Assembly: GCF_016919065.1 (NCBI RefSeq)
Contig: NZ_JAFFQA010000041.1
Location: 1-46,850, forward strand
Length of the DNA: 46,850 bases
Source: Desulfobulbus rhabdoformis
GTDB taxonomy: Bacteria; Desulfobacterota; Desulfobulbia; Desulfobulbales; Desulfobulbaceae
Reading direction: 5' to 3'
The position numbers and the translations under genes are program-made. Positions 32,448-41,183 of the stretch are shown piece after piece; within the stretch, counting starts at the first letter, position 1; every line of letters starts with the position of its first letter. The notes under the pieces were generated by a model. It searched no databases, was not told the origin of the DNA, and saw only the letters and a program-made list of their open reading frames with translations.

Positions 32448-33490
32448 AGTTTGACCCTCCGTTTAAGCAGAAGCATGATGACGATCGGGGCGCCGAAAAA
32501 GGCGGTGATTGCAGAAAGCGGCAGCTCCACCGGTGCCATGACCGAGCGGGCGATCAGGTCGCAGAGGCTGGCGACCAGCCCCCCCATGAGGCAGGCACCG
32601 GGAATGAGAATACGGTTATCCGAGGTGCCAAAGCCCAGTCGTGCCATATGCGGCACTGCCATGCCGACAAAGGCCACGGGGCCGGCCATGGAGGTGACCA
32701 TACCGGCAAGCCCGCAGGAGCAAAGCAGGATCAGCAACCGAAAACGTCTGATATTCACCCCCATGGAGGCGGCATACTCCTCGCCCAGCAAAAAGGCGTT
32801 AAGTGGCTTGCTCTGCAGGTAAAGCAAGACCATTATCGCGCCCCCCACGACTAACAGCAGCCAGATCTCATTCCACTTGAAGCCCGAAAAGCTTCCCAAC
32901 TGCCAAAGAACAAACCCCTTGATCTTTTCCTTCTCAGCAAAGGCGGTCAGAATGGCGCTGACCGCACCGCAGAGGTAGCCCATCATCAGGCCGACAATCA
33001 ACAGGGTCACCCCGCCCTTAACCCGGGAGGCAATGGCGAGCACGATCAACATCACGCCATAGGCCCCGGCAAAGGCGGCCAGGGTCGAGATAAAGGGGGT
33101 GAACAGGGTCCAACTCACCGTCACCGAGGTCAGCATGACAAAGGAGACCATGAGCGTGGCACCGGAGCTGATGCCAAGGATATAGGGGCCGACAATGGGG
33201 TTGCGAAAGTAGATCTGCAGCAGGAGCCCGGCAGCAGCCAGATAGGCCCCACCAAAAACGGCGGCAATGGCCCGGGGAATACGGATATTCCAGAGAATGA
33301 AGCTGATGGTCGATTCATCCTGAGGATGGGTCAAGGCCTGCCAGAGTTGGGGCAGGGTGAAATGAATCGAGCCAAAGCCAACATTCAGCACCAGCATGAC
33401 CAGGGTCAGCACTGCAAGCAGTCCAAAGACCAGGGGAGCCCGGCGCACTGAGATGGGGCGCAGATCACAACAGCTTTGGGCGGTGCTCAT
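32444..33490 (-). CDS. btuC: BtuC/FecCD-type ABC importer permease
   Basis: A 348-residue permease with about nine or ten helices. The family blocks are NIRIPRAIAAVFGGAYLAAAG near residue 68, YFRNPIVGPYILGISSGATL near 92, and AGPVAFVGMAVPHMARLGFG near 268. Such permeases form dimers that import corrinoids, haem or ferric siderophores from a periplasmic binding protein. Neighbouring genes overlap by 4 bp on both sides, and the whole set is downstream of a cobalamin riboswitch, supporting a corrinoid or related chelate as substrate. Confidence 0.92.
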   Translation of the reverse strand: MSTAQSCCDLRPISVRRAPLVFGLLAVLTLVMLVLNVGFGSIHFTLPQLWQALTHPQDESTISFILWNIRIPRAIAAVFGGAYLAAAGLLLQIYFRNPIVGPYILGISSGATLMVSFVMLTSVTVSWTLFTPFISTLAAFAGAYGVMLIVLAIASRVKGGVTLLIVGLMMGYLCGAVSAILTAFAEKEKIKGFVLWQLGSFSGFKWNEIWLLLVVGGAIMVLLYLQSKPLNAFLLGEEYAASMGVNIRRFRLLILLCSCGLAGMVTSMAGPVAFVGMAVPHMARLGFGTSDNRILIPGACLMGGLVASLCDLIARSVMAPVELPLSAITAFFGAPIVIMLLLKRRVKL

Positions 33491-34635
33491 AGGGATTTCT
33501 CCTCCTGGGGTTGGGGATCTGCATCAGGCAGCTCGGTGAAATAGCGCAACCTATAGTTGGGATAGGCTTCCGGGTGAAGGATGGCACTGATCTCGAGGAG
33601 GATATCATCGAGTTTATCCGCTGACTGCGAGTAATGGGGCAAGGGCGCGTACACCTTTCCATGGCGCAACGGTTTGATATCCTTGATCAGCGGATTCATT
33701 CGTGCCAGAGCGGCTTTAGAGGTGGCGCCCATATCCGGAGAGCGGTAGGTAAAAAAAATATCCGCATCTTTGCCCGAATAGAGGAAACGCTCCACCGTGA
33801 TCTCGATACAGGAGGTGCCAAATACATCCTTAAACTGATAGGCGGATTGAGCCAGCCCCACCAGTTCTCCCACCCAGGCATTGCCCGGTTCGACCATGAC
33901 CCGCTTTTCATAGATATCGCCCCACATTACCTTGGGCTCATAGGTTGCAGCGGCAGTCCTCGCACGGATCTCACTCAGCGCGCTGTCGATACGGGCAAAA
34001 AACGCATCCGCCTCCTTTTCCTTATGGAAAAACGGGGCGAGAAACTGGACAAAACGCATGCGGGCATTGAGACACATGGCTGTGGGCGTGGTGGTCACCG
34101 CTGCCGGTATCTTCAGGTCATCAAGCAGGGGAATGATGGAGGGATCCCAGGTGAGCACCAACTCCGGCTCAACCTGTTTGAGCCGTTCGTAATCAATGGC
34201 TGCGGCATCGCCGACATAGCTGATCTTTCCGGTCTGCATCCCCCGTACGATCTCAGGGATATACCAACGATTTTTGGGAGTGGTTACCCCGACCAGGGAA
34301 TCCTCGAGCACGCCCAGAGCGCGAAGGACCGCAATATCAAAAAATCCATAGGCCACTATCCGCTGCACCGGTACCCGCACCACCTGATTTGGGGGGCAGT
34401 CCGTGGGCATGGGGGCATCGCGGGGAACAAGCACCAGAGTACGACCGGCCCCGTCGCGGACCTCGGTACGCGTCGGTGAAATCCGATGCACTGCAAACTC
34501 TCCGATCTGAAGAAAGGCGGGACGCTCCGCCTCATCCCCGCTTGCTGTTTTGGGGGTGTTCTCCTGTCGGCATCCTGCGGTAAGCAGGGCCAGCAGGCAG
34601 CAGGCCACCAGACCGATAACCAGTGTTTTTTTCAT
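33487..34635 (-). CDS. Periplasmic substrate-binding lipoprotein of the corrinoid/siderophore type
   Basis: A 382-residue lipoprotein. The ATG at 34635 gives a lipoprotein signal with lipobox LLTAGC, so the protein is tethered after Cys22. It belongs to the class III binding protein family (BtuF/FepB-like): two lobes, with RIVAYGFFDIAVLRALGV near 93 and VEPELVLTWDPSIIP near 150, and a later MWGDIYEKRVMVEPGNAWV segment. Residues 45-90 form an added N-terminal module (RISPTRTEVRDGAGRTLVLV). It is the partner of the overlapping permease and ATPase genes. Ligand specificity cannot be read from the sequence. Confidence 0.86.
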   Translation of the reverse strand: MKKTLVIGLVACCLLALLTAGCRQENTPKTASGDEAERPAFLQIGEFAVHRISPTRTEVRDGAGRTLVLVPRDAPMPTDCPPNQVVRVPVQRIVAYGFFDIAVLRALGVLEDSLVGVTTPKNRWYIPEIVRGMQTGKISYVGDAAAIDYERLKQVEPELVLTWDPSIIPLLDDLKIPAAVTTTPTAMCLNARMRFVQFLAPFFHKEKEADAFFARIDSALSEIRARTAAATYEPKVMWGDIYEKRVMVEPGNAWVGELVGLAQSAYQFKDVFGTSCIEITVERFLYSGKDADIFFTYRSPDMGATSKAALARMNPLIKDIKPLRHGKVYAPLPHYSQSADKLDDILLEISAILHPEAYPNYRLRYFTELPDADPQPQEEKSL

Positions 34636-35438
34636 GATGAATGTTTCTCCCGAATCATGACCCAATCAAAGAAATAGAGCAGGAGGCCCAGTGAAAAGAG
34701 GCCCATGCCCACCAGGTAGATGCCAACCCCGGGGTCCTTGCGGATAGAGAGATCGACTCTGGTTTTTCTATTCATGCCGCCCTTTTTTTTGGGGGCGAAA
34801 TTTTTCAGATGGAGACTGTATCCCTGAAATCTTACCGGCCGGGTGCAGCTGAGCACAGCCTCGCGCTGGGAGTTCCCATCATCAAGCTGCAGGCGAAAAC
34901 GGGCGGTGATGACCGCATCGTCAAAAAATGCCAGGCGCTTGCCGTGGTAGTAATCAGGCTCATAGGCAAGCAGGGAAACCGTACCGCCGGTATCTGGTAA
35001 GGAAAGGCTGGAACCCGGCACCAACGTACGGCCGGTTAGTACATCGGTGAAAAGATAACTGCAGAGGTAGCCCAAAAGAATGACGATAAGGGCGTAATGC
35101 ATGACATGCGGTGCCAGCTTACCCAGCCACTGCCCCCCTCCACGCCTGGAGGCAAACAGTTGTTGCACCCGATTGGTGGTGCAGACAAAGGTGTTCAGGG
35201 AGAATGCGGTAAGCAGTACCAGGAGCAGAAAAAACCAACCGGTATGCTGGAGGTTGTACAGCCCATAGGTCTTGCTCCAGGCCCAAAGCCCCATATCGTT
35301 GAGAGGGGTAAAGATCGGTGTCTTCCGTTCAAGGCAGAAATAACCCCAGATCAGATCCATGGTGAGAACAATACAGAGAACTATCGTCAGATTGATGGAG
35401 CCCAGCCGGTGCCAGAGCGATGTTCGTCTTGATTTCAT
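34632..35438 (-). CDS. ResB/CcsB-like membrane protein
   Basis: A 268-residue protein of the ResB (Ccs1) family, shorter than the usual 400 or more residues. Helices lie near residues 15-33, 65-85, 108-130 and 238-258; a periplasmic domain near 135-235 contains SLLAYEPDYYHGKR and the family-like RPVRFQGYSLHLKNF. His111 and His114 in APHVMHYALIVILLG are candidates for haem contact. ResB with CcsA exports and attaches haem in cytochrome c maturation. Here the pair heads a B12-riboswitch region with no cytochrome c or thioredoxin gene nearby, so it may handle another tetrapyrrole. It overlaps both neighbours by 4 bp. Confidence 0.78.
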   Translation of the reverse strand: MKSRRTSLWHRLGSINLTIVLCIVLTMDLIWGYFCLERKTPIFTPLNDMGLWAWSKTYGLYNLQHTGWFFLLLVLLTAFSLNTFVCTTNRVQQLFASRRGGGQWLGKLAPHVMHYALIVILLGYLCSYLFTDVLTGRTLVPGSSLSLPDTGGTVSLLAYEPDYYHGKRLAFFDDAVITARFRLQLDDGNSQREAVLSCTRPVRFQGYSLHLKNFAPKKKGGMNRKTRVDLSIRKDPGVGIYLVGMGLFSLGLLLYFFDWVMIREKHSS

Positions 35439-36220
35439 GGCAGCACCACCGGGCGGAAGGGACCAAAATCAGGTAGGCAACTCATGGCCAGCACTACAAG
35501 GCCGCCAAAACCGATAAATGCCGCTCTGAGCTGCAGGTTCCATGATTTTGTCAGGTGGAGATGGAGTACACAGGCATAGAAGAACCATCCTGCCAGGGTT
35601 AGTGTCAGGGCTGGATCTTGCCAGACGACAGGCGTCCCCCAGCCCAGGTAACACCAAAGTTCGCCACAAAACATGGAGATGGTCCAGAGGCCAAAGCCAA
35701 GGGCGGCCCACCCCAGAGAGTGTTTCAAAGCAGTCAATGGTCGAATATTCTCAGGCAATGCCGTGGCAAAAGGCCAGGCCGAAAGCGCCCAAAGTGCACT
35801 AATAGCGCAAGCCCCTTTGGCAAAAAGAGCAAACCAGAGAAAGGCGTGACTTAAGTACGTCTTTGACTTGAGAAAAGGAAGGTAGAAATCCTTAGGGAAG
35901 AGGAGAGCAACAACGATGAGGGCAACACAGAGCAAGAGCCCCAGACGCAGGACGAACCAATGCGTAAAAGCCCTCAGCCCACCAAGAAAGGCAAGCATCA
36001 GGGCAAGGCACAACGGCAGGGCCAGCGCCCCCAGATGCATCGGCAACATGGGCCAGCTCTGCATATAGCGGCTATAAATGGTGAAGCTATTGCAGCCGAG
36101 AGCGGCAAAAAACAGGAAGGGAAAAACAAACCGTTTTGTGGAAACAGGCCATGATACGACAAAGGCGGCCAGGTAAAAAAGCGCTGCAAGCTGCAGAGTG
36201 ATACGGGCAGGATCAGTCAT
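35435..36220 (-). CDS. CcsA/CcmC-like membrane protein with a degenerate tryptophan motif
   Basis: A 261-residue protein with about eight helices, of the CcsA/CcmC haem-handling family. The tryptophan-rich periplasmic motif, normally WGxxWxWD, reads GWGTPVVWQDP near residues 193-203, so part is conserved and part is changed. Possible haem-ligand histidines are His124 (TYLSHAFLW) and His167 (ALKHSLG). The ATG at 36220 has GAGGTGGGAG upstream. As first gene after a B12 riboswitch and terminator, and with a ResB-like partner, it looks like a CcsBA unit recruited for a corrinoid or related tetrapyrrole; cytochrome c maturation is the other reading. Confidence 0.75.
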   Translation of the reverse strand: MTDPARITLQLAALFYLAAFVVSWPVSTKRFVFPFLFFAALGCNSFTIYSRYMQSWPMLPMHLGALALPLCLALMLAFLGGLRAFTHWFVLRLGLLLCVALIVVALLFPKDFYLPFLKSKTYLSHAFLWFALFAKGACAISALWALSAWPFATALPENIRPLTALKHSLGWAALGFGLWTISMFCGELWCYLGWGTPVVWQDPALTLTLAGWFFYACVLHLHLTKSWNLQLRAAFIGFGGLVVLAMSCLPDFGPFRPVVLP

Positions 36221-36436
36221 GCTCCCACCTCGTCAAGTGGCAATTCAGCGGCGTTACAGTCTTGCTGTATTGCATTGAAAAAACAAAAAAATCTGTCCGC
36301 ATTTTGAACGTATCAAAAAGACGGATTGATCTTCGCTTTGCTGTTTTGCTGGCCTGTAATGGTTGCATAACTCCTCGCATGGTGAGCTGATGGAGTTGAC
36401 AACGTAGGCGGCCTCGGTCTGCGCACCTGGGCTTGA
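36221..36436 (-). other. Untranslated leader between riboswitch terminator and first gene
   Basis: About 215 bases of leader RNA. A 61-codon frame (36254-36439) opens with TTG inside the terminator U-run and has no ribosome site, so I do not count it as a gene. The 3' end contains the ribosome site of the CcsA-like gene. Confidence 0.5.
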
Positions 36437-36474
36437 CAAAAAAAAATCCCGGATCGAAAAAATCGATCCGGGAT
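36437..36474 (-). terminator. Intrinsic terminator of cobalamin riboswitch 2
   Basis: On the minus strand a perfect 12-bp stem (ATCCCGGATCGA with its complement, 5-nt loop) is followed at once by nine U residues. It lies between the aptamer and the first gene, so it is the off-state expression platform: transcription stops when the aptamer binds its corrinoid. Confidence 0.93.
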
Positions 36475-36540
36475 AGCCCTATTTATCCGCAGAAATATAT
36501 ACCGGGTACGCCGCCGTCCACGCAGTCGTCTCCTTTACCA

Positions 36541-36697
36541 TTCAGGTAGGTCTTCTGACTTCCGAATCATTCTACTGACTGCGTCTTCCCAACCTCTTGG
36601 GGTCAGTGACATCTTGCAGCGTTCGTCCTCGGTCACAGCGGCGGGCCCGTCCCCGAATTACACGGGGTTCCCTTTTACGTTCTCTCGAACACCTGAA
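36541..36697 (-). ncRNA. Cobalamin riboswitch 2
   Basis: The minus strand shows the aptamer blocks: closing stem TTCAGGT/ACCTGAA at the two ends, GGGAACCCCGTG, then GGGACGGGCCCGCCGCTGTGA, a GTCACTGACC block, GGGAAG, and the B12 box AGTCAGAAGACCTACCTG. The aptamer is followed by an intrinsic terminator at 36437-36474, so it controls transcription of the CcsA-like, ResB-like, ABC importer and cobN genes. Expression is expected to be low when corrinoid is plentiful. Confidence 0.93.
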
Positions 36698-36704
36698 CTA
36701 GGCA

Positions 36705-36735
36705 TGCATAGAACCTATACAATCAAGATTGTCAA
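36705..36735 (-). promoter_or_regulatory. Sigma-70-like promoter of riboswitch 2 transcript
   Basis: On the minus strand a consensus -35 box TTGACA (plus 36730-36735) is followed after 17 to 19 bases by TCTATG/TATGCA as a weaker -10. The start of transcription would fall within a few bases of the aptamer's closing stem, which supports the call. Confidence 0.6.
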
Positions 36736-36737
36736 GA

Positions 36738-37156
36738 TTTTTTTCTTTTAATTTCTTGCAGCGCAAAACGATTGAAATGAAAGAGTTCCAGACCTTTTCA
36801 GTGATTCAATTTTTCACCAACCAACTCTGTATACGTTATTCTTCTCCCATGTCACCAGTAAGCAGAGCAACCACAATGTGAGGTAAAATTCGTTAAAAAA
36901 AAGAAAGAGTGCCCAAAAAATGAAGTAAATTTTTTATCCCTTCTCGTAGAAACAAATCGGGAACAGAGCAAAACAGTACAACTCAAAAAGCCATTGTAGA
37001 TTGCAAAGGAAGCGTGTAGGAGATTAGGGTCTGCTAGACGACCAACTCTTTTTCTGCTTTATCAACACGGCAATCATTACCTTTTCCGTTTTGCATTCAT
37101 CATAGAATTGAGATAACCAATAAGAGTTTATTGCACCCGCAACCGACAGTGTTCCC
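36738..37156. other. AT-rich divergent intergenic region
   Basis: About 420 bases between the riboswitch 2 promoter and the plus-strand cobN start. It is AT-rich and has no gene, no second aptamer on the plus strand and no strong ribosome site just before the cobN ATG. The plus-strand promoter must lie here; I cannot place it. A metal- or redox-responsive operator is possible, but no clear palindrome stands out. Confidence 0.5.
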
Positions 37157-40100
37157 ATGAAAAACCCCAGCAAAAGATGGACCCTGGTCTATTACAGCGT
37201 ATCGTCCAATGAAATCCCCAATCTCAGCCTGGCGATCTCTCGGTATAAACGGAAAGTTGGGCCGATCGAAGTATTTGCACGTTCGCGCTCCCAGCTTGAA
37301 AAAAACCCTCAACGCCAGCAGGAGTTCATTGAAAAAGCCTTAAGCGCCGATGTATTGGTGCTCACCCTCATGTCCGGAAGTCTTTCTTTTCCGGCATGGG
37401 AAAAACTGTGCGAGCAGATTGAACAGGCCCGAAACCAAGGCGCCCCGCTCCCCTACATCCATATCCAGCCCACCGGAAGCAGCCCGGCAGTGCTTGAATT
37501 GGTTCGAACCTATGCCGACAGCCATGCACAGGGACACTGGCACACGCTCAACCAGTATCATAGGCATGGCGGCATTGATAATTTACACAACCTTCTCACC
37601 TGCCTCTCCAATATCTGTTGTGCCACCGACCTGCCCTGCCCTCCGCCTGTGCCACTGCCCTTTGATGGCATCTACCATCCGGACCTTGATTATATTCCAG
37701 ACCATTCCCGCTACTTGCAGGATCTTGACCCCACAAAACCAACTGTTGGAATCTGGTTCTATCAAAATTTTTGGGCGACAAAAAATTGCGCCCACATCGA
37801 TGCCCTTATCCATGAGATTGAAAGACAGGGAGCAAACGTCCTTTGCGTATTTCACATGCGGTTCAAGGATCGCCTGCTGGGCAACAATGGACCAGAAGAA
37901 ATTATAGAAAAATACTTCCTTGACCAGGGGACTCCCGTCATCGATGTATTGCTCAGCCCGGTCATGTTCAGCCTGGGCATGGGTGCTGACGCTTCACACC
38001 CGCTCAACCGTCTTGGCGTGCCGGTAATCCAGGCCTTGTCCACAGGCCAAGACCTTGCAGCCTGGGAACAAAGCTCCCAGGGATTGACCAATGTAGATAT
38101 TACCATTGGTGTCGCTCAACCCGAGCTTGATGGGGTTCTCATTGGTGTACCTGTTGCGGCCAAACAGACCACAGCTATGGATCCTCTCACAGGTGCGGCA
38201 ATCAATACCTATCTGCCCTTAGGCGAGCGGATTGAAACAATCGTCCGCCTGTCAATAAACTGGGCCAGACTGCGTCACCTCAAAAACAGTGAGAAAAAGA
38301 TCGCTATCGTCTTTCACCATTACCCGCCAAGAAATGACCGCATTGGCTGCGCTTCCGGTCTGGACAGTTTTACCAGTGTCAAGATCCTCATCGATCGACT
38401 TTTAGACCAAGGGTACACGATTGAGAGCCCTTATGAAAACGGTGATCATCTGGCCGCTGAACTGTGCAGCCGTCTCACTGCAGATCAACGCTGGTTGCTG
38501 CCCGAACAGATGGCGCACAAATGCGAGGCCTCCATTGACTGTGAAACGGCCTTGCAATGGCACAGACAGATTGATCCCAAACGACAGCTGCAACAGAAAG
38601 GAGATTGGGGGGAGTTTCCCGGGGAACTCTTTGTCGATGATGGACAGATGTATTTTCCGGGACTGATAAACGGCAATGTATTCCTGACGATCCAACCGCC
38701 ACGGAGTGCTTTTGAGGCGGTTGACCAACTCTACCACAGCCAGAGCCTGTCCCCGCCCTACCCCTACACAGCGCAGTACCGCTGGATCAAGGAAATTTTC
38801 GGGGCGGATGCGGTACTCCATATCGGCAAACACGGTTCACTGGAATGGCTTCCGGGAAAGGCGGTGGGACTCAGCGATTCCTGCTGGCCGGACCTTACGC
38901 TGCTGGAGCTCCCCAATATCTATCCTTATATCATCAACGATCCAGGAGAGGGAACCCAGGCCAAACGGAGAGGGAATGCCTGTATCATTGACCACCTGCC
39001 TCCCGCACTAACTAATGCCGACCTTGATCCAGACCTGGTCGAACTGGAGAGCCTGCTCAGTGAATACAGAGAGGCCCTGGTACAGGATCAGGGCAAAATA
39101 TCCGTCCTGGGTACAATGATCTGGAAAGCAGCGACAGCCAATGCCCTGACCTTGGATCTCGAACTTAAAAAACCGCAAACAGACGAACAGTTGCAGGCAA
39201 TGGTTGATGCTCTGCATCAATATCTTGGAGAGATAGCCGACACCACAATCACCGATGGCCTCCATGTGCTCGGGATGCCGCCTCAAGGGGAGCAGTTGGT
39301 TGAAACCCTGGCACAGTTCACCCGCTTGGAAAACGCGGGAACGCCTTCCCTTCGTGATGCGGTTCTCGAGGCATTGGGTTATTCTCCCGAGCAGTGCAAA
39401 AACATTTCTGCAAGCAGCAAGGATTTACCTCCCCACGCTGTTGAAATCGCTGCCCAAGCCCATCAGTGCTGCCTTGACCTGCTCAGGGATCTGCTTGCAG
39501 AACCTGAAGACATTGCCGCTCTTTGCCTGCGATATTTCAACAGGCCAGCAGAAAATATTGCCCTGATCCTGGAGGCTGTTCGCGATGACTTTCTGCCACG
39601 ACTGGAACAAACAGATCATGAACTTACTGCCGTGCTCAGCGCCCTTGATGGTCATTTTGTTCTCCCCGGTCCCTCCGGGGCACCAAGTCGGGGCCAGGTC
39701 AACATTCTTCCCACGGGACGCAACTTTTACTCCGTTGATCCCGGAAAAATCCCTTCTCCTGCAGCCTGGAAGGTTGGGCAACGGCTTGCGGAAGCAGTCC
39801 TCAACCGCTACCTGGCAGAGAACGAGCAGTATCCTGCCAGCATAGGCATGGTACTCTGGGCAAGCCCGACCATGCGCACCAAGGGGGATGATGTCGCCCA
39901 GATCTTGGCCCTTATGGGGCTTCGGCCGATCTGGCAGGCTGGTTCGGGAGTGGTACGCGGACTCGAGGTTATTCCCCTGGAAGAGCTGGGACGACCGCGC
40001 ATTGACGTGATACCACGTATTTCCGGAATCTTTCGTGACGCCTTCCCACTCCTTGTCGATCTCATCGACCAGGGAGTCTCCATGATTGCCGCATTGAACG

Positions 40101-40924
40101 AGCCCACTGAAGATAATTATTTGCGGAAACATGTTCTCCGGGATGAACAGCATTGGCTGGATCAGGGCCTGGACCCGCAACAGGCGCACAGAAATGCGAC
40201 ATTTCGCCTATTCAGCGCTCCCCCCGGGTGTTACGGAACCGGTGTGACCGAATTGGTGGAAACGAAACGATGGAACAACGCGGATGAACTCGGTGAAATG
40301 TACATTGGTTTTTCTTCGTATGCTTACGGAAAAAATGTGTATGGCGAGGCCTCGCCCCAGATGTTTCGCCGTGTCCTTGGGCGCATGGAGGCAACGGTAA
40401 AGAACGAAGATTCACGGGAAAAAGACATGATGACCTGCACCGATTTTTACAGTCATCATGGCGGACTCATCTCTGCGGTTCGCTCCGTTCGTGGCCAACT
40501 GCCTTTCTCAGTTGCCGGGGATAGCGCGGACCCCGAACATGTTCTTGTGCGAACAACACGCGAAGAGGCACGGCATATTGTGCGCGCCCGGATATTAAAC
40601 GCCAAATGGCTCAACGGCCTGAAACGGCACGGATTCAAAGGAGCAGGTGATATCTCCAAGGCCATGGACATCATTTTCGGTTGGGATGCCACCGCTGATG
40701 TGATTGACGACTGGATGTACCAGAAGATGAGTGAAAAAGTGGTTTTTGCCACTGAAATGCAGGAGTGGATGCGCCGGGTCAACCCCTATGCCCTGCAAAA
40801 TATCATCGACAAGTTATTGGAAGCAGAGGCACGCAACCTCTGGCAAACCGATCAGCGCACTCTGGAACACTTACGTCAGGTATATCTCGAGGTAGAAGGA
40901 GAGATTGAAGAAATCAACGAGTGA
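37157..40924 (+). CDS. cobN: CobN-type chelatase large subunit (paralogue 3, divergently transcribed)
   Basis: A 1255-residue CobN, the only large plus-strand gene. It matches the canonical copy at 27404 block for block: FHHYPPRNDRIGCASGLDSF near 395, HIGKHGSLEWLPGKAVGLS near 554, NIYPYIINDPGEG, LPTGRNFYSVDPGKIPSP near 850 and MTCTDFYSHHGGL near 1095, with acidic C-terminus. This is a duplicate that has diverged moderately (the N-terminal 120 residues and the 690-800 region differ most). It is not downstream of the riboswitch, so it is likely regulated differently from the other two copies. It probably uses the same ChlI/ChlD motor. A different metal or a different condition of use are both plausible. 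Confidence 0.92.
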   Translation: MKNPSKRWTLVYYSVSSNEIPNLSLAISRYKRKVGPIEVFARSRSQLEKNPQRQQEFIEKALSADVLVLTLMSGSLSFPAWEKLCEQIEQARNQGAPLPYIHIQPTGSSPAVLELVRTYADSHAQGHWHTLNQYHRHGGIDNLHNLLTCLSNICCATDLPCPPPVPLPFDGIYHPDLDYIPDHSRYLQDLDPTKPTVGIWFYQNFWATKNCAHIDALIHEIERQGANVLCVFHMRFKDRLLGNNGPEEIIEKYFLDQGTPVIDVLLSPVMFSLGMGADASHPLNRLGVPVIQALSTGQDLAAWEQSSQGLTNVDITIGVAQPELDGVLIGVPVAAKQTTAMDPLTGAAINTYLPLGERIETIVRLSINWARLRHLKNSEKKIAIVFHHYPPRNDRIGCASGLDSFTSVKILIDRLLDQGYTIESPYENGDHLAAELCSRLTADQRWLLPEQMAHKCEASIDCETALQWHRQIDPKRQLQQKGDWGEFPGELFVDDGQMYFPGLINGNVFLTIQPPRSAFEAVDQLYHSQSLSPPYPYTAQYRWIKEIFGADAVLHIGKHGSLEWLPGKAVGLSDSCWPDLTLLELPNIYPYIINDPGEGTQAKRRGNACIIDHLPPALTNADLDPDLVELESLLSEYREALVQDQGKISVLGTMIWKAATANALTLDLELKKPQTDEQLQAMVDALHQYLGEIADTTITDGLHVLGMPPQGEQLVETLAQFTRLENAGTPSLRDAVLEALGYSPEQCKNISASSKDLPPHAVEIAAQAHQCCLDLLRDLLAEPEDIAALCLRYFNRPAENIALILEAVRDDFLPRLEQTDHELTAVLSALDGHFVLPGPSGAPSRGQVNILPTGRNFYSVDPGKIPSPAAWKVGQRLAEAVLNRYLAENEQYPASIGMVLWASPTMRTKGDDVAQILALMGLRPIWQAGSGVVRGLEVIPLEELGRPRIDVIPRISGIFRDAFPLLVDLIDQGVSMIAALNEPTEDNYLRKHVLRDEQHWLDQGLDPQQAHRNATFRLFSAPPGCYGTGVTELVETKRWNNADELGEMYIGFSSYAYGKNVYGEASPQMFRRVLGRMEATVKNEDSREKDMMTCTDFYSHHGGLISAVRSVRGQLPFSVAGDSADPEHVLVRTTREEARHIVRARILNAKWLNGLKRHGFKGAGDISKAMDIIFGWDATADVIDDWMYQKMSEKVVFATEMQEWMRRVNPYALQNIIDKLLEAEARNLWQTDQRTLEHLRQVYLEVEGEIEEINE

Positions 40925-40948
40925 GATAATCGGGAGCCGAAAAAGGTC

Positions 40949-41134
40949 TTATCCCATTGACTGTACGTAGGCTTTATGAATCCAGGCATCTCCCTCCTCT
41001 TCGGTGAGTTCTTCGAGCTTTTCTCTCTGGGAGCACAAGAATTCCTGAGAATACTGGTGCACATACGCGTCTATCTCTAGTTTTTTCTCCTGACTGAGCT
41101 TCTTAAATATCTGAATTTGAATTCGATTTAACAT
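40949..41134 (-). CDS. Small hypothetical protein
   Basis: A 61-residue frame starting at the ATG at 41134 (a GTG at 41161 is an alternative), rich in Glu, Gln and Lys and predicted helical (IFKKLSQEKKLEIDAYVHQY). It has no known family that I recognise, no signal peptide and no clear ribosome site. It lies downstream of the TPR gene, convergent with cobN. The composition looks protein-like, but it could be spurious. Confidence 0.45.
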   Translation of the reverse strand: MLNRIQIQIFKKLSQEKKLEIDAYVHQYSQEFLCSQREKLEELTEEEGDAWIHKAYVQSMG

Positions 41135-41183
41135 ATTGTTTTTTTTATTTTTGATTACCACTGAATATTTTTTTCAAGATTCC

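Noticed and set aside
36254..36439. 61-codon cysteine-containing frame after riboswitch 2
   Set aside because: It begins with TTG inside the terminator U-run and has no ribosome site; more likely untranslated leader.
39425..40189. Minus-strand 254-codon frame
   Set aside because: Antisense to the plus-strand cobN, with no protein-like features.
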